The notes beneath the pieces are model-generated. The model had not been told where the DNA came from. It ran no database searches and saw nothing but the letters and a program-made list of their open reading frames with translations. A stretch of 64,000 nucleotides of DNA, taken from Colletotrichum lupini. Lineage: Eukaryota; Ascomycota; Sordariomycetes; Glomerellales; Glomerellaceae. The stretch is from contig NC_064681.1 in the NCBI RefSeq assembly GCF_023278565.1, forward strand, positions 4,526,001 to 4,590,000. Reading direction: 5' to 3'. Positions within the stretch are counted from its first letter, which is position 1. Each line of letters begins with the position of its first letter. Positions 1-10,405 of the stretch are shown here, in pieces. The position numbers and the translations under genes are program-made.

Positions 1-104
1 TCAAGTTTTACGAGTCCATTGGCGCAAAGGCCATGAACGACTGGGTTGGCATGCGCGTCGATGGCGACGCCCTGCCGAAGCTGGCTGGCTTGCTTGATTC
101 GTGA
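1..104 (+). CDS. GNAT-family N-acetyltransferase, C-terminal end only
   Basis: Only the last 33 codons lie in the window; the frame opens at base 3 and stops at TGA 102-104. The visible tail reads K-FYESIGAKAMNDWVG and then a short MRVDGDALPKLA stretch. An FYE(K/S)xGAxxxxxW block followed by R(V/L)xGxxLxxLA is the usual last strand and helix of small diamine or polyamine-type GNAT acetyltransferases, which move acetyl from acetyl-CoA to an amine. The acetyl-CoA-binding loop is outside the window, so the substrate cannot be judged. Confidence 0.7.
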   Translation, partial: KFYESIGAKAMNDWVGMRVDGDALPKLAGLLDS

Positions 105-378
105 GGAGGCCAGTCTCTACCGAAAGAAGAAAAAATAGTTACAGTCATATAATACATCGTTAAAGTATGAGACCAGCAACACAGCTAATCCAGAGGATAC
201 CTTTCTGAGATGCTCTCCCTCACTATCTGTGGCATTCTTTTGCCTGTAAGAAAAATGATCCGGCCATTCTAGTACACGGACTCTCGATATCTCGGCTTTC
301 TAGCCTCCCTGGGCGCCTTTGGCTTGATGGGTATGTTAGAGGCGGTATGACGTCTGTCATACCAATGAATTTGTCCGC

Positions 379-2040
379 CTATTTTGACGTCAAAGATGCT
401 CTCCTCGAGTCACTCGAATTGGTGTCGCGTGTGTCTCGCTGCCTGTGATCTCTAGACTTGGAGAGCTTGAAGTTTCCAAAGCTACCTGCCGTGCTGTCGA
501 GTTGACGCGGAGGCCTGGATAGCTTGGGATTCTTAAAGTCACGGGGCCTTGCTACAAAGTCGCCAGGAGTTCCGGGCTTCTCGGAATCAGGCGACTTAGA
601 CCGAGGCTCGCCAGTCGCACCGGCGTCACCACCAGAACTGACTTGTTTTGCACTTCTAGACTGGGCTTTCTCATCCTCAGGCACAGTACTGCTCGTGTTT
701 GTAGACTCGTGTCGCTCTGGTTTCGGTACGCGGCCTTGGGCATCGACGCCTCCGAAGAAATGATGATGCGTCGCAGTGACCACGGGCAGTTCTAATTCCA
801 CGCGACCCCACACAGGCCTTGCCGATTTGCTCTGGCCCCCCTTCATATATGAGGTTGCCTGCCACATCTTGAGATATTCACGCCGCACAGCGCGCTTGGA
901 GAAGGCGCGGCGTTTGACATTCTCAATTACAATTCGGTCTCTCTTCTCATTGTGTCCAAGACGGAGGTGACGTGCTTGCGAATATGGTCCAAGGTCCTTC
1001 TCGCCGGTGAGCAATTCGAGTTCTCGTTGACTTGGTCGTTCAGTCTCGCGAACAGGGATTAGGGCGGAAGACTGCCACTCCCACGGTTCCCGCGGTTCCT
1101 GCGATTCCCATTCGTCTCCATCGTTGCCAGAGAGTATCGAAGACCGCTCGCTAGTCATGGCATCTTGAGGCGCTTCGACGGGGCCGCCGGCGATAGGCCG
1201 TCGTCTCAACATCCTGTACATCTCAGGAGGCGCCTCTCCGGATGCGAGCTGCTGTAAAGACTCCCAATTTGCCTGGGATACCGGAGGCATAATTTTGTCG
1301 GCCTGGGCCTTCCAGAACTTTCTTGTGAGTTTCGTTACTCTTCGCAATGCGACTGGACGGCCCCAACCGTCCTTCTCGGGTACATCTTTTTCTGGATCAA
1401 GATCGCCGATTGTGCCTCTAGGAAAGGCGGCGCCCGTGGTGTTACGCTGGTGGCTCTTTTGCGCCCTGAGGTATCGATCCAGCTTGGGAAGGTCCCAATT
1501 TTCTTCCATAGGACTGAGATGTTGCCGAAGCCAGGGCGTGGGCTCGTCCCAGGTGTATTCGCGGTTCCAAGGATGGATTTCGGCGCGCTTTTCCATCATC
1601 TTTTTATGCTCTTCCTTTTTCTTTGCGAGCTCTTCTAGCTTGGCAGGGTCAGCCTTGGGATCCGGCGCCTTTTGGACAAATGTGGCCATAAGCTCGCGGC
1701 GGGATTTGCCAAGTCGGCCAAAGGCATGCCACATGACACGCCGTAGACGGGCTTGGTCGCCTTCAACGGCAGCCTGGAGTACAGGAACCTTGTGTTTTGC
1801 GTCGGCAAGGACCTTTTTGCGCCGGTCCTCTTCCCTTTCTCGAGCTTCTGCTGAGTTGAGGGACTCGGCAATGTTGAGCTCGCTTTCAGCCATTCTGTCC
1901 CGCTCGTCTCGAAAAGCCGTCCGTATGCGATGATCGAGGAACGGTCGTATTGAGGGAGGAAAGTAGGTGGCAGAGCGCAGCAGGTGGCGGTAGACATGCA
2001 ACGGCTGCACTGGCCGTGGCAAAGGTATTCGAGTCTGCAT
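379..2040 (-). CDS. LYR motif-containing (Cup1-like) mitochondrial protein
   Basis: Single-exon gene of 553 aa starting at ATG 2040-2038. The N-terminus (about residues 10-45) has the LYR-type helix: LHVYRHLLRSATYFPP, then a basic DHRIRTAFR segment, as in the Cup1-like LYR proteins of Pezizomycotina. LYR proteins act in the mitochondrial matrix with acyl-carrier protein, in iron-sulfur assembly or respiratory-complex assembly; which of these applies here is unknown. The middle is rich in charged helices (a KKKEEHKKMMEKR run near residue 150, likely coiled coil), and the last 150 residues are low-complexity, Ser/Arg/Asp-rich and probably disordered. It is transcribed away from mbp1, sharing a 2-kb divergent intergenic region. 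Family assignment is fairly sure; the molecular role is not. Confidence 0.75.
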   Translation of the reverse strand: MQTRIPLPRPVQPLHVYRHLLRSATYFPPSIRPFLDHRIRTAFRDERDRMAESELNIAESLNSAEAREREEDRRKKVLADAKHKVPVLQAAVEGDQARLRRVMWHAFGRLGKSRRELMATFVQKAPDPKADPAKLEELAKKKEEHKKMMEKRAEIHPWNREYTWDEPTPWLRQHLSPMEENWDLPKLDRYLRAQKSHQRNTTGAAFPRGTIGDLDPEKDVPEKDGWGRPVALRRVTKLTRKFWKAQADKIMPPVSQANWESLQQLASGEAPPEMYRMLRRRPIAGGPVEAPQDAMTSERSSILSGNDGDEWESQEPREPWEWQSSALIPVRETERPSQRELELLTGEKDLGPYSQARHLRLGHNEKRDRIVIENVKRRAFSKRAVRREYLKMWQATSYMKGGQSKSARPVWGRVELELPVVTATHHHFFGGVDAQGRVPKPERHESTNTSSTVPEDEKAQSRSAKQVSSGGDAGATGEPRSKSPDSEKPGTPGDFVARPRDFKNPKLSRPPRQLDSTAGSFGNFKLSKSRDHRQRDTRDTNSSDSRRASLTSK

Positions 2041-2848
2041 TGCGGCGGTATCGGTGAAGGCCTTCGTCGCAGAGGACGGACAGGACGGCGAAAGAGGGAG
2101 GAAAGGTCAATCGGAAGGTGAGGAGGTTAGGGCGAGGCTGGTCTTTTCTTCATCGTGGTTGTTGCCAGGTCGGGCAGAAACGCATGTGCGATGTCGAGCA
2201 GGATGCATGCAGATGACAATGCAGAGGAGCACCAAGCTACCTTACAAAAAACTGCCCTGACAGGGCCTGCACCTGCACCGTCCTCTTGCGCCGCTGCTCC
2301 CCGTTGGCTCGTTGATTCGGCTGGGCTGAGTCCGATTGGCCCAAGCTCCGGATGTGGGGCCTTTAATCGGTTGGCGGTCGGCTTACCTCACACTGAACTT
2401 GAGAATTCACAAAGACAAGTAACAAGACACGGAGTAGATATGTAGGGATGTATAGGACTAGGTAGTGACATGACTTTTGCCTAAAAGCTAAAGTCCAAGG
2501 CACTGTCTTACTTCCTACGCCAAGTGCAGGATCAAGTCTCTACTCAGAGACCGATGAGAACAATAGGGAAGGTGAGCTGTTACTTGATTATACGTGACTG
2601 AAAGCATTGCACACGTGGTATTGTACTCCGTACGTACCTTGCCTTATGAGGTGACGGATGAGTGGATGAGTGGGAGACTCGACATGAGCGTTTTGACTGC
2701 CCCTCATTCTGCTATGAGATGGAGAACCATGCTTGAGTTCCATTCCATGACCCCTCAGGGCGGGGGGGAGGTGACAGAGACGCGATAAGAGGTCTGATAA
2801 GTGTGGCCGTGAATGGAAGCAGCGCCTGCCCAGTGAGTCGAGAGTGAG

Positions 2849-2854
2849 ACGCGT
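2849..2854. promoter_or_regulatory. MCB-type box ACGCGT
   Basis: Perfect palindromic ACGCGT, the known binding site of MBF (Mbp1/Res). It lies about 1.2 kb upstream of the mbp1 ATG and 27 bp from a second copy. Occupancy is inference. Confidence 0.4.
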
Positions 2855-2880
2855 CACGCCCTTTCCTTCCACTTTCAAGA

Positions 2881-2886
2881 ACGCGT
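2881..2886. promoter_or_regulatory. MCB-type box ACGCGT (second copy)
   Basis: Second perfect ACGCGT in the region between the LYR gene and mbp1. Paired MCB boxes are typical of G1/S-regulated promoters; here they could serve either divergent gene. Confidence 0.4.
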
Positions 2887-2968
2887 TGAAGGGAAGCAGG
2901 GGCCCAGGAGGAACCTTCCGCCTCCTGGGGGTCGGCGCACAGTCAGAAAGATGGGTAGGTACGTTCCC

Positions 2969-3022
2969 AAGGTAAGGTACTTTGCCTTGCGTACCTACCT
3001 ACCTTAGTAAGTACCTTACCTT
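2969..3022. repeat. Inverted repeat, 14-bp arms
   Basis: AAGGTAAGGTACTT at 2969-2982 is perfectly complementary to AAGTACCTTACCTT at 3009-3022, with a 26-bp loop that itself carries repeated TACC units. It could extrude as a hairpin or form a dyad protein-binding site. The function is unknown. Confidence 0.6.
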
Positions 3023-3593
3023 AGGTAATGCATTGGTGAACGTGAGAATGGTGGCCTGTGCATCTCGCTTAACACATGGGAAAGCACCAATTCTCCCCCT
3101 CCTCCCTTCCCAAGTTCCCGCCCTTGAGTCAGCCGTCTGCCCCCGTTCCTTTTCACTACTTCCAGGTTCCCAGCCAGCGAGCGCACAGCGTGCCGTAAAT
3201 TGAGACGCGCGACACGCTCACATCGCAAGACACGCCCTCGCGAAACAGACACGTCCCCAACACCGTTAATTGAAATTCCCATTTCGGGCCCAGTGCCGCG
3301 GGCCCTTTTTCATTTTCGGACCCGGCAACCAGAGCGACGAATACTCGCAGTTGTGAACTCTGTCAGATATCCACTTGCTCTCCAGTCTGCCGTTGTCTGG
3401 ACGCTCCAATCTCAACCTCATCCTTCTTCCTTTGGTGGCACTTTTTTGCGCCTTTCTGAACCTCAAATCCACCGCCTCTTTCTGCTCTTGGCTCGAACCC
3501 GAAAGACACCTCTCTCTCTCTCCCTTGGAGAATAGCCGCCTACCACCCAAACCTCGCCTTCGCATCCTTCCACTCACAACCCACGACTCTACT

Positions 3594-3614
3594 CTGCTGC
3601 TGCTGCTGCTGCTG
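3594..3614 (+). repeat. (CTG)7 microsatellite
   Basis: Seven uninterrupted CTG units in the probable 5' leader of mbp1, about 450 bp upstream of the ATG. Runs like this are often length-polymorphic between strains. Confidence 0.8.
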
Positions 3615-4062
3615 CTTGTCCCTCCAGCTGCCCTGCTTTGATCTTCCATCATCCGTCGTTACTGCTACCTGTGGCATAGCTACTGCATCCGCATACCTAG
3701 TACGGAGACAGTCGATACCCAGCACAACGCACACAAAGCACCCGGTCAAAGGTGGCGCAACGCAAAGCACCGCAAAGCAACGCACCGCACAACGAGCCCC
3801 CAACCAAAGACCAAAGGGAACAAGACGGCCGCGGTTGCACGCATTTCGCATTTCGAATCAGCGCATCCCCCAAATCCACTCTGTGACCTCTTCATCTTCT
3901 CAACCTCTACAACTACAAGGCCAAGCCATACCTCTCAACGTCGATTGATCGCCTCATTTATATAGAGCTCCGTTCCTCTACAACCCCTCTCCCCTCCTCT
4001 CCGCCTACCGATCACATCGCCTTGCCATCGCTTGCTCGCTGCCAATGTGCTAGCGCTGGCAC

Positions 4063-6768
4063 ATGTCTTCGACCACCCTCACAACTGCCCAACCCTCCCA
4101 CTCCCTCAATTCCCGCCGCAAATCCTCCTTGTCCACCGCCCGACACCAAGATAATCGCGGGAATCCCGCTTCTACAGCAGTGATGCCTTCCGCATCGCAA
4201 TCACAGCCATCATCCCAACAGTCTTTCACAATGAGCCAGCAATCTCAGGGCGGCTACCGAGCCTATGGAGGGGACTCGAGGCTCGCCAATGAGGCCCCGC
4301 AGATTTACAGCGTAAGTACCGGTCTTGCGTGTGGTCGCGCTACCCCAATGTCGCAGTTCACCACACTGGACAGTCGCACTGACAAGCGCAACTAGGCCGT
4401 CTATTCCGGTGTCGACGTCTACGAGATGGAAGTTAATGGTGTCGCCGTTATGCGCAGGCGGCAAGACAGCTGGCTCAATGCCACACAAATCCTCAAAGTG
4501 GCCGGTGTCGACAAGGGAAAGCGCACAAAGATACTCGAAAAGGAGATCCAGACTGGCGAGCACGAAAAGGTCCAGGGAGGATACGGAAAATATCAGGGCA
4601 CCTGGATCAAGTTCGACCGAGGCGTCGAAGTCTGCCGTCAATACGGCGTAGAGGAGGTCCTGCGCCCCTTGCTAACGTACGACATGGGTCAGGATGGAGG
4701 AGTGGCAGGCCGAGGAGACTTCAATACCCCGACCAAGGAGCAGGCCATGGCTGCGCAGAGGAAACGAATGTACAATGCCGGGAACGAGGCAAGGACGAAT
4801 GCCATGGCCGGTCTCAACGGCACCTTTTTCAAAAATATCTCAACCACTGCGTCGCACGCTGTCGCTGCTATCAGCAAGGCACGATTCGACTCGCCTGGCC
4901 CGAGAAGCCGTAACGGACCCACCAAGGCGCCCAGCTTCAGCCGCCAGAGCTCTATGCAGAATGGCGATGACTTCCCGGGCAACTCACAGCAAAGCTTCGC
5001 TTCCGACTACGGTAACCAGAACGACTCGGCCTATTCGACCCAGCAAACAAGTCAGCAATTTGATGGCCCAGAGCCGCCTAGGAAGCGACAGCGGGTAACC
5101 ATGACACCGCAAGACAGCTTCGGATACAACAACAACTCTATGGAGATGTACCAGAACCAGTTCCCCGGATCGCCCACAGAACCCAACGAATCCTTCATCT
5201 ACTCTCAAGCGAATGCCCCGCCACACGACGGCCACAGCCCTCTGAGCCCTTTACCATTCGAAATGTCCCCTGATGCGGAGGCGAAGCGTAGCATGCTCAT
5301 GAGCCTCTTCATGGACTCAGCAACCTCGGATCAGTCAAAGCATGAGATGCTGCGGACATTAGCCCCCATTGAACTGGATATGCCTATCGACCAGCAAAGC
5401 CACACTGCCCTACACTGGGCGGCTACGTTATCACGTATGTCTCTCTTGCGGGCCCTCATTGCAGCAGGCGCCAGTCCTTTTCGAGTCAATGCCTCTGGAG
5501 AGACCGCTCTGGTCAGGGCATGTGTTGTGACAAACTCCATGGACCTGGGACAGTTTCCCGATCTCCTTGATGTTCTCGGAAGCACCATCGAGGTTCGCGA
5601 CAGCAAGGGACGGACCGTTTTGCACCATATTGCCATGACGAGCGCCGTAAAGGGCAGGAACGCCGCAAGCAGGTATTACCTCGAAAGCCTCCTGGAATGG
5701 GTCGTGCGACAGGGCAGCAATCCCAACGGGCAACTCGCTGCCAATGGAAAGGGAGAGAGCGCTCCAGCCAGCTCACAATCTCAGCCATCATCACAGCCCA
5801 AAATGGGTATCGCTCGCTTCATGTCGGAGATTGTCAATGCCCAAGATCATGCCGGCGACACGGCCTTGAACATCGCAGCACGGATAGGCAACCGAAGCAT
5901 CATCTCACAACTGCTAGAGGTCGGCGCTGATGGCGAAATTGCCAACCGCGCTGGTCTGCGGCCCGTAGACTTTGGCATCGGGGGTGAACCTGCGGACGAA
6001 GCTTCCAAGATCATCAACGGAGCCAACGGCAACGCAACAAATGGAGATGTCGAGAAGAACGGACTCGTCAGCAGTGAACCAACAAAGGAAAGCAGTGATG
6101 ACATTATTTCATGTAAGTTTAATGTCCCCCTTCTACCACATCACCAAACTGACATTCCATCAGCGATTACACATCTCCTTACCGAAGCAAGCTCGACTTT
6201 CCAAAGCGAAGTGAAGTCAAAACAGGCCGTCATCGAGTCTCTCCACACCACCCTCCGCACAACATCAGCCCAACTAGGCGAGGCCAAGAGAAACCTCGAA
6301 GCCATGCAAGCAACTTTGCGCAAGCAGCAACTGGCGCGGCAAAAAGTTTCAAACCTGAGCCACGCCCGCGAAGAAGAACAAGTGCGCCTCACGCAGGAAC
6401 AGAATCGGGCGGGGCGAACGAATGCCCTCTCATCGTCGTGGGAGACGGAACTCAGCGCGGCGCTCGAGACGGCCGGCACGAATGGCGAAGGCGGCCTTTT
6501 GCCCTCGGCGGCGACCCTCAAGGCGAGGTTGAGCGCCGTGTCGGCAAGACGGGACGTTACGCGCAAGATGGCGGGTGCGCTCAAGGGGAGGAGCAAGGAC
6601 CTCGAGGTCAAGTACCGGCGCGTGGTGGCCATGTGTACGGGGGAGCCCGAGGACCAGGTCGATGCTGTCGTTGATGGTCTGTTGAGGGCGGTGGAGAGCG
6701 AAAAGGGCGAGTTGGAAGTTGAGCGTGTGAGGCGGTTCCTCGGCGGCGTCGAGGGTGTGGTGCACTAA
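4063..6768 (+). CDS. mbp1: APSES/ankyrin transcription factor Mbp1 (MBF subunit)
   Basis: Exons 4063-4311, 4396-6112 and 6164-6768 give 856 aa. Intron 1 has GTAAGT..TAG. Intron 2 (6113-6163) is 51 nt with a CTGAC branch site; it is in frame and stop-free, so unspliced reading is also open. Residues about 88-180 form the KilA-N/APSES DNA-binding domain (VYEMEVNGVAVMRRR, then DSWLNATQILKVAGVDKGKR). A basic PPRKRQRV nuclear signal is near 313. Ankyrin repeats follow: HTALHWAA near 418 and GDTALNIAARIGN near 567. The C-terminus is coiled-coil. In yeasts the orthologue pairs with Swi6-type partners and drives G1/S genes through ACGCGT sites, two of which lie upstream here. The first exon is Ser/Gln-rich and disordered. 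Identity as the Mbp1/Res2 family is secure. Confidence 0.92.
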
Positions 6769-7394
6769 GGGACTCTGCCTACTGTGTGGTGTTGCGTCTC
6801 AACAGGATGGAAAGAGAAGAGAGAGAAGTGCTCTCAGGAGAGAGAGAGCTATTTTGTGTGGATATTGTCATACCCCTATGTTGGAGAAGCATCCATTTTT
6901 TTTTATTCACGCCAATCCGATCGTTTTGGCAAGTATTCATATATTCGAAAGAGGAGTGGTGGTCTTTTGCCTGGTTTTATTTTACTCAATGGCGTTGGAG
7001 GGGAGTGAGGAACGCAAATCAGGAGATGCGCGCGCGAGGCTCAGCTCAGAATATCATGATATCATTTATTCGTCTTGGCCATACAAGATGAGGCTTTCAA
7101 CAATCAAAGTCTTTTTCGATCTTCAAGACTCGATGAGGTTTTTCAAAACGTCCTCATGCCTAAGCTATTTTATGAATGTTTTGCCCACCTATGAAATAAG
7201 GTATCCCAGGGGTGGTGGTGGTACCAAGCTTCTTGACTTTGTTTGTTCCCTCCCCAAAACGCCTTGCAATGCTGCTGTGAGATTCTGAAATAAAAAAGCA
7301 TCGAATCGCTTGTCCTTCTCCTCTTTCCTTGCTTTTCCTCTGACTAGTCCTTCCCTGCTTTCGTCTTTCCCAGGCAGTCTAGTCGTGACAGTCC
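6769..7394. other. Convergent 3' region between mbp1 and pep7
   Basis: Two genes converge here, so this should hold both 3' UTRs. T-rich and AT-rich stretches (6895-6990, 7040-7150) look like untranslated or polyadenylation sequence. I see no gene. Confidence 0.6.
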
Positions 7395-9581
7395 TCACCT
7401 TGCCAGGCCAGACGCATAAAGGCCCTCCCATCGTTCCTCAACACCGCCCACCAACTTCTTGGCTCTCTCAATCTCCCTGTTCAGTTCCTCCACATTGCGC
7501 GTAAGCGCACTAACCTCCTCAAACCGTCTCGCATCCCGAGCAGAGTCCACCATTTGCTGCACCATGAAGCGCTGCTCCTCCAGGACCACTAAACGCTCAC
7601 GAGCCTCCTTCTCTTCCGTCTCGAGCGCTGATACGGCAGTGCTGGTCTCGCTTGCCTGGCTTGCTGTTTCGGATTCGGCGAGCTCTTGATTACGGAGGGG
7701 CGAGAGGTGGAGGGACGACGAGGACCCATTCACGTTGCCAGACTGCAGGGCTCGGAGGCGAGAAGCCTGTGATGAACGAGAGCGTAGGATTTGTGGCACC
7801 GACTTGAGGGTCAACATATGGGTATGTAGGAACGTAGAGGCGGCAGCGTAGACGGCTTGCTGTAAGCGAAGCTGTGTCTTGGAGGTAGTCTTCATATCGC
7901 GGAGTCGACGGGCGGCCGTATCGTATTTGGTAAACGCATCGGTAAGGCGTTTCCTGATTTTGGAAGCCTCCTGAATCTGAGCATGTGTGGGAGGTGGTTT
8001 TGATGATTCGGCCCCATCGTCCCCCTCTGGCTGGAGAGCAAGTAATGTTCGTTGGAAGATGGGCATAAGCTGGCGAATACCGCGCTCGAACTGGCACAAT
8101 GTCTCGTATGCTCGCTGGTCAGCTGGCTTGTGGGAGATGGTTGACGCAAAGTCGCGCTTCGCAAATATTGTGTGATTGCATTCGCGGCACATGCGAACGT
8201 CGATGCTGAGTTGGCCAGGCTGTGCCGCTGTTGGAGGCTTCTCCGTCGCAGGGCTCGTAGCTGAGACTGTTAGGCGCGACACGCGTGAAAATGATGCCGT
8301 AGATTGAGACTCACGACTGGCAATGCTCAAGCCCACCTCACTCGAGCAGCCTGTAAGTGGATCGGCGCAGACCACCCTGCCACATATGCGGCAGTGGTGT
8401 CTTCTAAACGTCCAAGATCCAAACTCTTGTTGACAATATGGGCATTGCGTGACGGAGGCGTCATCTTCCCAAGTAACAACCGACTGCTCAATCAGTTTCC
8501 TCTGGTTCTTTTGACCCGCAAGGGCGGCGACAGGCGACAGCAGACTTCCTCCATTTGTTGTGACATCTTCGGGCGCATTCGCAAGCAATTGCGTCAGCTT
8601 GGTCAAACGCTTTTCCAGCCTAGCCACTTCGAGATTCTGCCTCTCGACCCTCTTCCGTCGCATCTCGGCAAACGTTGAGGTGTGATCAATCAGGACACCG
8701 TTGTGGTCGTTGTAGCCATCTCTCGACTTGTAACACGTCTCGCAGACTCGGACCCAGTATCCCCGCACGGGGTCGTGCTGGGCAGACCTCGACAACTTCA
8801 TCTGGTACATGGTGTGCTCCTCGCAGAATAACCTGCCGCAATTCCTACAATTGATGCTTCCATTGACAGCTCCAAGGCCTTTCCCGCACGTCGGGTCGGT
8901 GCATCGGTCGTTGCTCGTTTGTCGTTGCCAATGCGATCGTGTAATGAGCTCGTCCGGGTCTATCGGTCCCTCAATGAGCTCCGCAGTCGTAGGCGGGGCA
9001 ATGGGCAGGGACTCGTTGGATTCGAAGACGTCGAGACCTCGCAATTTTTGGTTGATTATAGACAGTGGTTGGAACCGTTTGGCCTTGAGCACCTGCTTGT
9101 CGAACCAGGTGCGGACCTCATCTTGTTCGACTTCGGGAAGTTCTTGGTGGTTATCGTCGATGTGTCTGAGGAGGGAGGGTCAGAGACTAGAGTTCAGTGT
9201 CGCAAGGACGCAAAGACAAGTTCACCTGTTGAGTTGAAGCAGGGTCAACTGTGGTTTACCATTAGCAAGCCTCTCTCATGGACGACAAACGTTGCAACAG
9301 ACCATTTCCTCTTCACATATTGGGCAGACTAGCTTGGAACTGGAAGTAGCGGCTCTAGAGGGGCCTCCAACACTAATGTTGGAACCAACATCTTGGGCAA
9401 AGTCGGGTAAAGGGCTCGAGACTGGAGGCGAAGCCGAGGAGGAGTTGAGCGACAGAGTGCTTTCTGAGGGAGCAAAGGGACTGGGTGTGCGTTGGTGCCC
9501 GTTGATGGCGGGAGGCGTGGGAGGGGCGAGGCCTTTGCCGCTGCCCAAGATGCGGCCGCCTCCCAGCTTGCGGCCGGACAT
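7395..9581 (-). CDS. pep7: Vacuolar segregation protein Pep7/Vac1 (FYVE, Rabenosyn-like)
   Basis: Four exons: 9581-9303, 9248-9226, 9165-8315 and 8266-7395, giving 674 aa. Residues 86-107 form a C2H2 finger (C-x2-C-x12-H-x4-H) assembled only when the 23-nt exon 2 is spliced in. It is followed by two FYVE-type zinc modules: one with CRNCGRLFC, the second with CPYCQQEFGSWTFRRHHCR, the RxHHCR signature for phosphatidylinositol-3-phosphate. The C-terminal third is a helical Rab/Vps45-binding region. In yeast this protein tethers Golgi-derived vesicles at endosomes with Vps21, Vps45 and Pep12. Start MSGRKLGGG is chosen because it is the conserved Pep7 N-terminus. The 48-nt intron 8267-8314 is in frame and stop-free. 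It shares an 824-bp divergent promoter with met8. Confidence 0.9.
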
Positions 9582-10405
9582 CGTGGAAAACGGGAAGACG
9601 ATAGCTACGAGACCATGAATCGGAGGTGGAAAGGAGGGGACGTCGATGTTCGTTTGCTCGGGTTGTCTCGGCGGGATCGGAATTTGAGTGTGTTGGAAGG
9701 GCGGGGGGGTTTTGATGGTGTAGATGGCAGATGGCAGATGACAGACGCAGGTCGCAAGTGCAAGTGGTTCGTGGCGGTGGTTCGTCTTCACGGGTGATGG
9801 CCCCGTCACCTCAGCTCACGGGCACCTCAGTGGAGGGCAGGATGGTTCCAGTTCCAGTTGCAGTTCCAAGTTGTAGGTTCCCTCGCAGCCCGTCAGGCCT
9901 CTTCCCTGCCCAGGGATTGGAGAGAATCAGCAGCAAAGCAGTGGGCGGACGGCAGGCGGACGGCGGGCGGGAAAGGCAATGGCAGGCAATGGCAGGGCGG
10001 TAGGGGAGGACGACAGGGGTTGGGGAGCAACGCATTCGGCGGGATTTGGAGACCGGGACGCTAAAGACATGCGCTAAAGGCTGCGCTAGTGGACACACGC
10101 GCTGACCAGGGCCTACAGACAGGGGGAAGGCGGGGCAGCCGTGTGCCGACTGATACAGAGGTACTTCTATCAACACCCATGATGAGCCGTGGACGAGGTA
10201 TACATCTATCGTGCAGACCGCCATTGCGTTCCTCGGTGTGGGGACGCCAGCCTTATCGACGGCCTTTGCGCCTTATCGCCCCCGACCTGGCAGCTGCATC
10301 TCTCCAAAACTGCTGCCCAAAAAGTTGCCTTCGTCATCGAGGAACTCCAGAGTCAAATCTCGTCCCATAAACCACCACCTTCACCACGCACTACACATAC
10401 ACAAC
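9582..10405. promoter_or_regulatory. Divergent promoter between pep7 and met8
   Basis: 824 bp between two oppositely transcribed starts, G-rich on the + strand at 9940-10020. A 137-codon minus-strand open frame crosses it but has no recognisable domain. No defined operator could be identified. Confidence 0.5.

Larger units (their letters stand above)
2041..4062. other. Divergent intergenic region: LYR gene promoter and mbp1 promoter/leader
   Basis: About 2 kb without a supportable gene. It holds two ACGCGT (MCB-type) boxes near 2850 and 2881, a 14-bp inverted repeat at 2969-3022, CT-rich tracts around 3512-3528, a (CTG)7 run at 3594-3614 and CA-rich leader-like DNA up to the mbp1 start. Several open frames of 60-130 codons occur but are low-complexity and look like no known protein. 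Confidence 0.6.

Noticed and set aside
3200..3948. Several open frames of 88-128 codons on both strands before mbp1
   Set aside because: They follow CT-rich, CTG and CA-rich low-complexity DNA of the probable 5' leader and have no protein-like conservation.
9811..10224. 137-codon minus-strand open frame in the pep7/met8 divergent promoter
   Set aside because: No recognisable domain, lies wholly in a short divergent promoter and overlaps the expected leaders of both genes.
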